From Suilimivivens sp964571145 (lineage in GTDB: Bacteria; Bacillota; Clostridia; Lachnospirales; Lachnospiraceae), in NCBI GenBank assembly GCA_964571145.1, contig CAZNAP010000143.1, positions 1 through 5,383 of the forward strand: a stretch of 5,383 nucleotides of DNA. The letters run 5' to 3'. This document shows, in pieces, positions 5,280 through 5,383 of this stretch. Under the pieces are notes generated by a model, which saw nothing but the letters and a program-made list of their open reading frames with translations, made no database searches and was not told the origin of the DNA. Each line of letters opens with the position of its first letter. Positions within the stretch are counted from its first letter, which is position 1. A program made the position numbers and the translations under genes.

Positions 5280-5383
5280 TTATTGTATCTGACTCTTGTC
5301 CGGCTCTTCTGTTGTCTGATAGTGATAGGTCGGAACAATATTCTGAACGATGGAACGAATATCATTGCTTTCATTTTTAGAAG
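5280..5383 (-). CDS. C-terminal fragment of a probable PglF/CapD-type nucleotide-sugar 4,6-dehydratase
   Basis: A reading frame enters from the high-coordinate edge and ends with TAA at 5280-5282, leaving 33 complete codons. The segment NDIRSIVQNIVPTYHYQ resembles the extreme C-terminus of large membrane-bound dehydratases of the PglF/CapD/FlaA1-like group, which commonly end in a short helix followed by VPTY. The last 14 or so residues are polar and look like a variable tail. Such an enzyme would convert UDP-GlcNAc to the 4-keto-6-deoxy sugar used by the aminotransferase that starts 20 nt downstream, so position and sequence agree. The fragment lacks the catalytic domain, so the assignment rests on a short motif plus context; another polysaccharide gene cannot be excluded. 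Confidence 0.65.
   Translation of the reverse strand, partial: SKNESNDIRSIVQNIVPTYHYQTTEEPDKSQIQ

Noticed and set aside
1..5383. CRISPR arrays, insertion sequences, tRNA genes or attachment sites
   Set aside because: No spaced repeats, transposase motifs, terminal inverted repeats or tRNA-like folds were seen; nearly all of the window is accounted for by seven genes.

Overview
The window is a piece of a surface-glycan or protein-glycosylation locus. The organism is most likely a low-to-moderate GC Gram-positive anaerobe, plausibly a Clostridia/Lachnospiraceae-type Firmicute. That placement is inferred from strong GGAGG-type ribosome binding sites, a sigma-A-like promoter, AT-rich spacers and the flavour of the proteins; no sequence search was possible. 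A run of 10 N inside one gene shows that this is a draft assembly. All seven genes lie on the minus strand, so transcription runs from high to low coordinates.

Layout in transcription order: (1) the last 33 codons of an upstream gene, probably a PglF/CapD-type UDP-HexNAc 4,6-dehydratase (5280-5383); (2) a PglE-type PLP aminotransferase (4123-5259) containing the N run; (3) a PglC-type monotopic phosphoglycosyl transferase (3441-4055); (4) a fold-type-II PLP enzyme of the D-cysteine desulfhydrase/ACC deaminase family (2438-3439); (5) a stand-alone CarB-like ATP-grasp ligase (1414-2397); (6) a GT4 glycosyltransferase resembling PglA (287-1417); (7) after a 147-nt spacer with its own promoter, the first 46 codons of a UDP-sugar 6-dehydrogenase (1-139). 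Genes 1 to 6 look like one operon. The pglC stop and the next ATG are 1 nt apart, and the ATP-grasp and glycosyltransferase genes share an ATGA overlap.

Taken together, PglF, PglE and PglC would make a UDP-2-acetamido-4-amino-2,4,6-trideoxyhexose (bacillosamine type) and load it on undecaprenyl phosphate. The GT4 enzyme would then add the next sugar, and the dehydrogenase would supply a uronic acid donor. The usual 4-N-acetyltransferase (PglD) is absent from the window. In the space between pglC and the first glycosyltransferase sit a PLP enzyme and an ATP-grasp ligase. The closest known parallel is neisserial PglB2, where an ATP-grasp domain replaces the acetyltransferase domain and leads to a glyceramido instead of an acetamido group on the 4-amine. 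The main hypothesis here is that this locus makes a bacillosamine variant whose 4-amine is acylated by an amino acid or hydroxy acid that the PLP enzyme makes or modifies.

No RNA genes, CRISPR arrays, insertion sequences, attachment sites or convincing Rho-independent terminators were seen.
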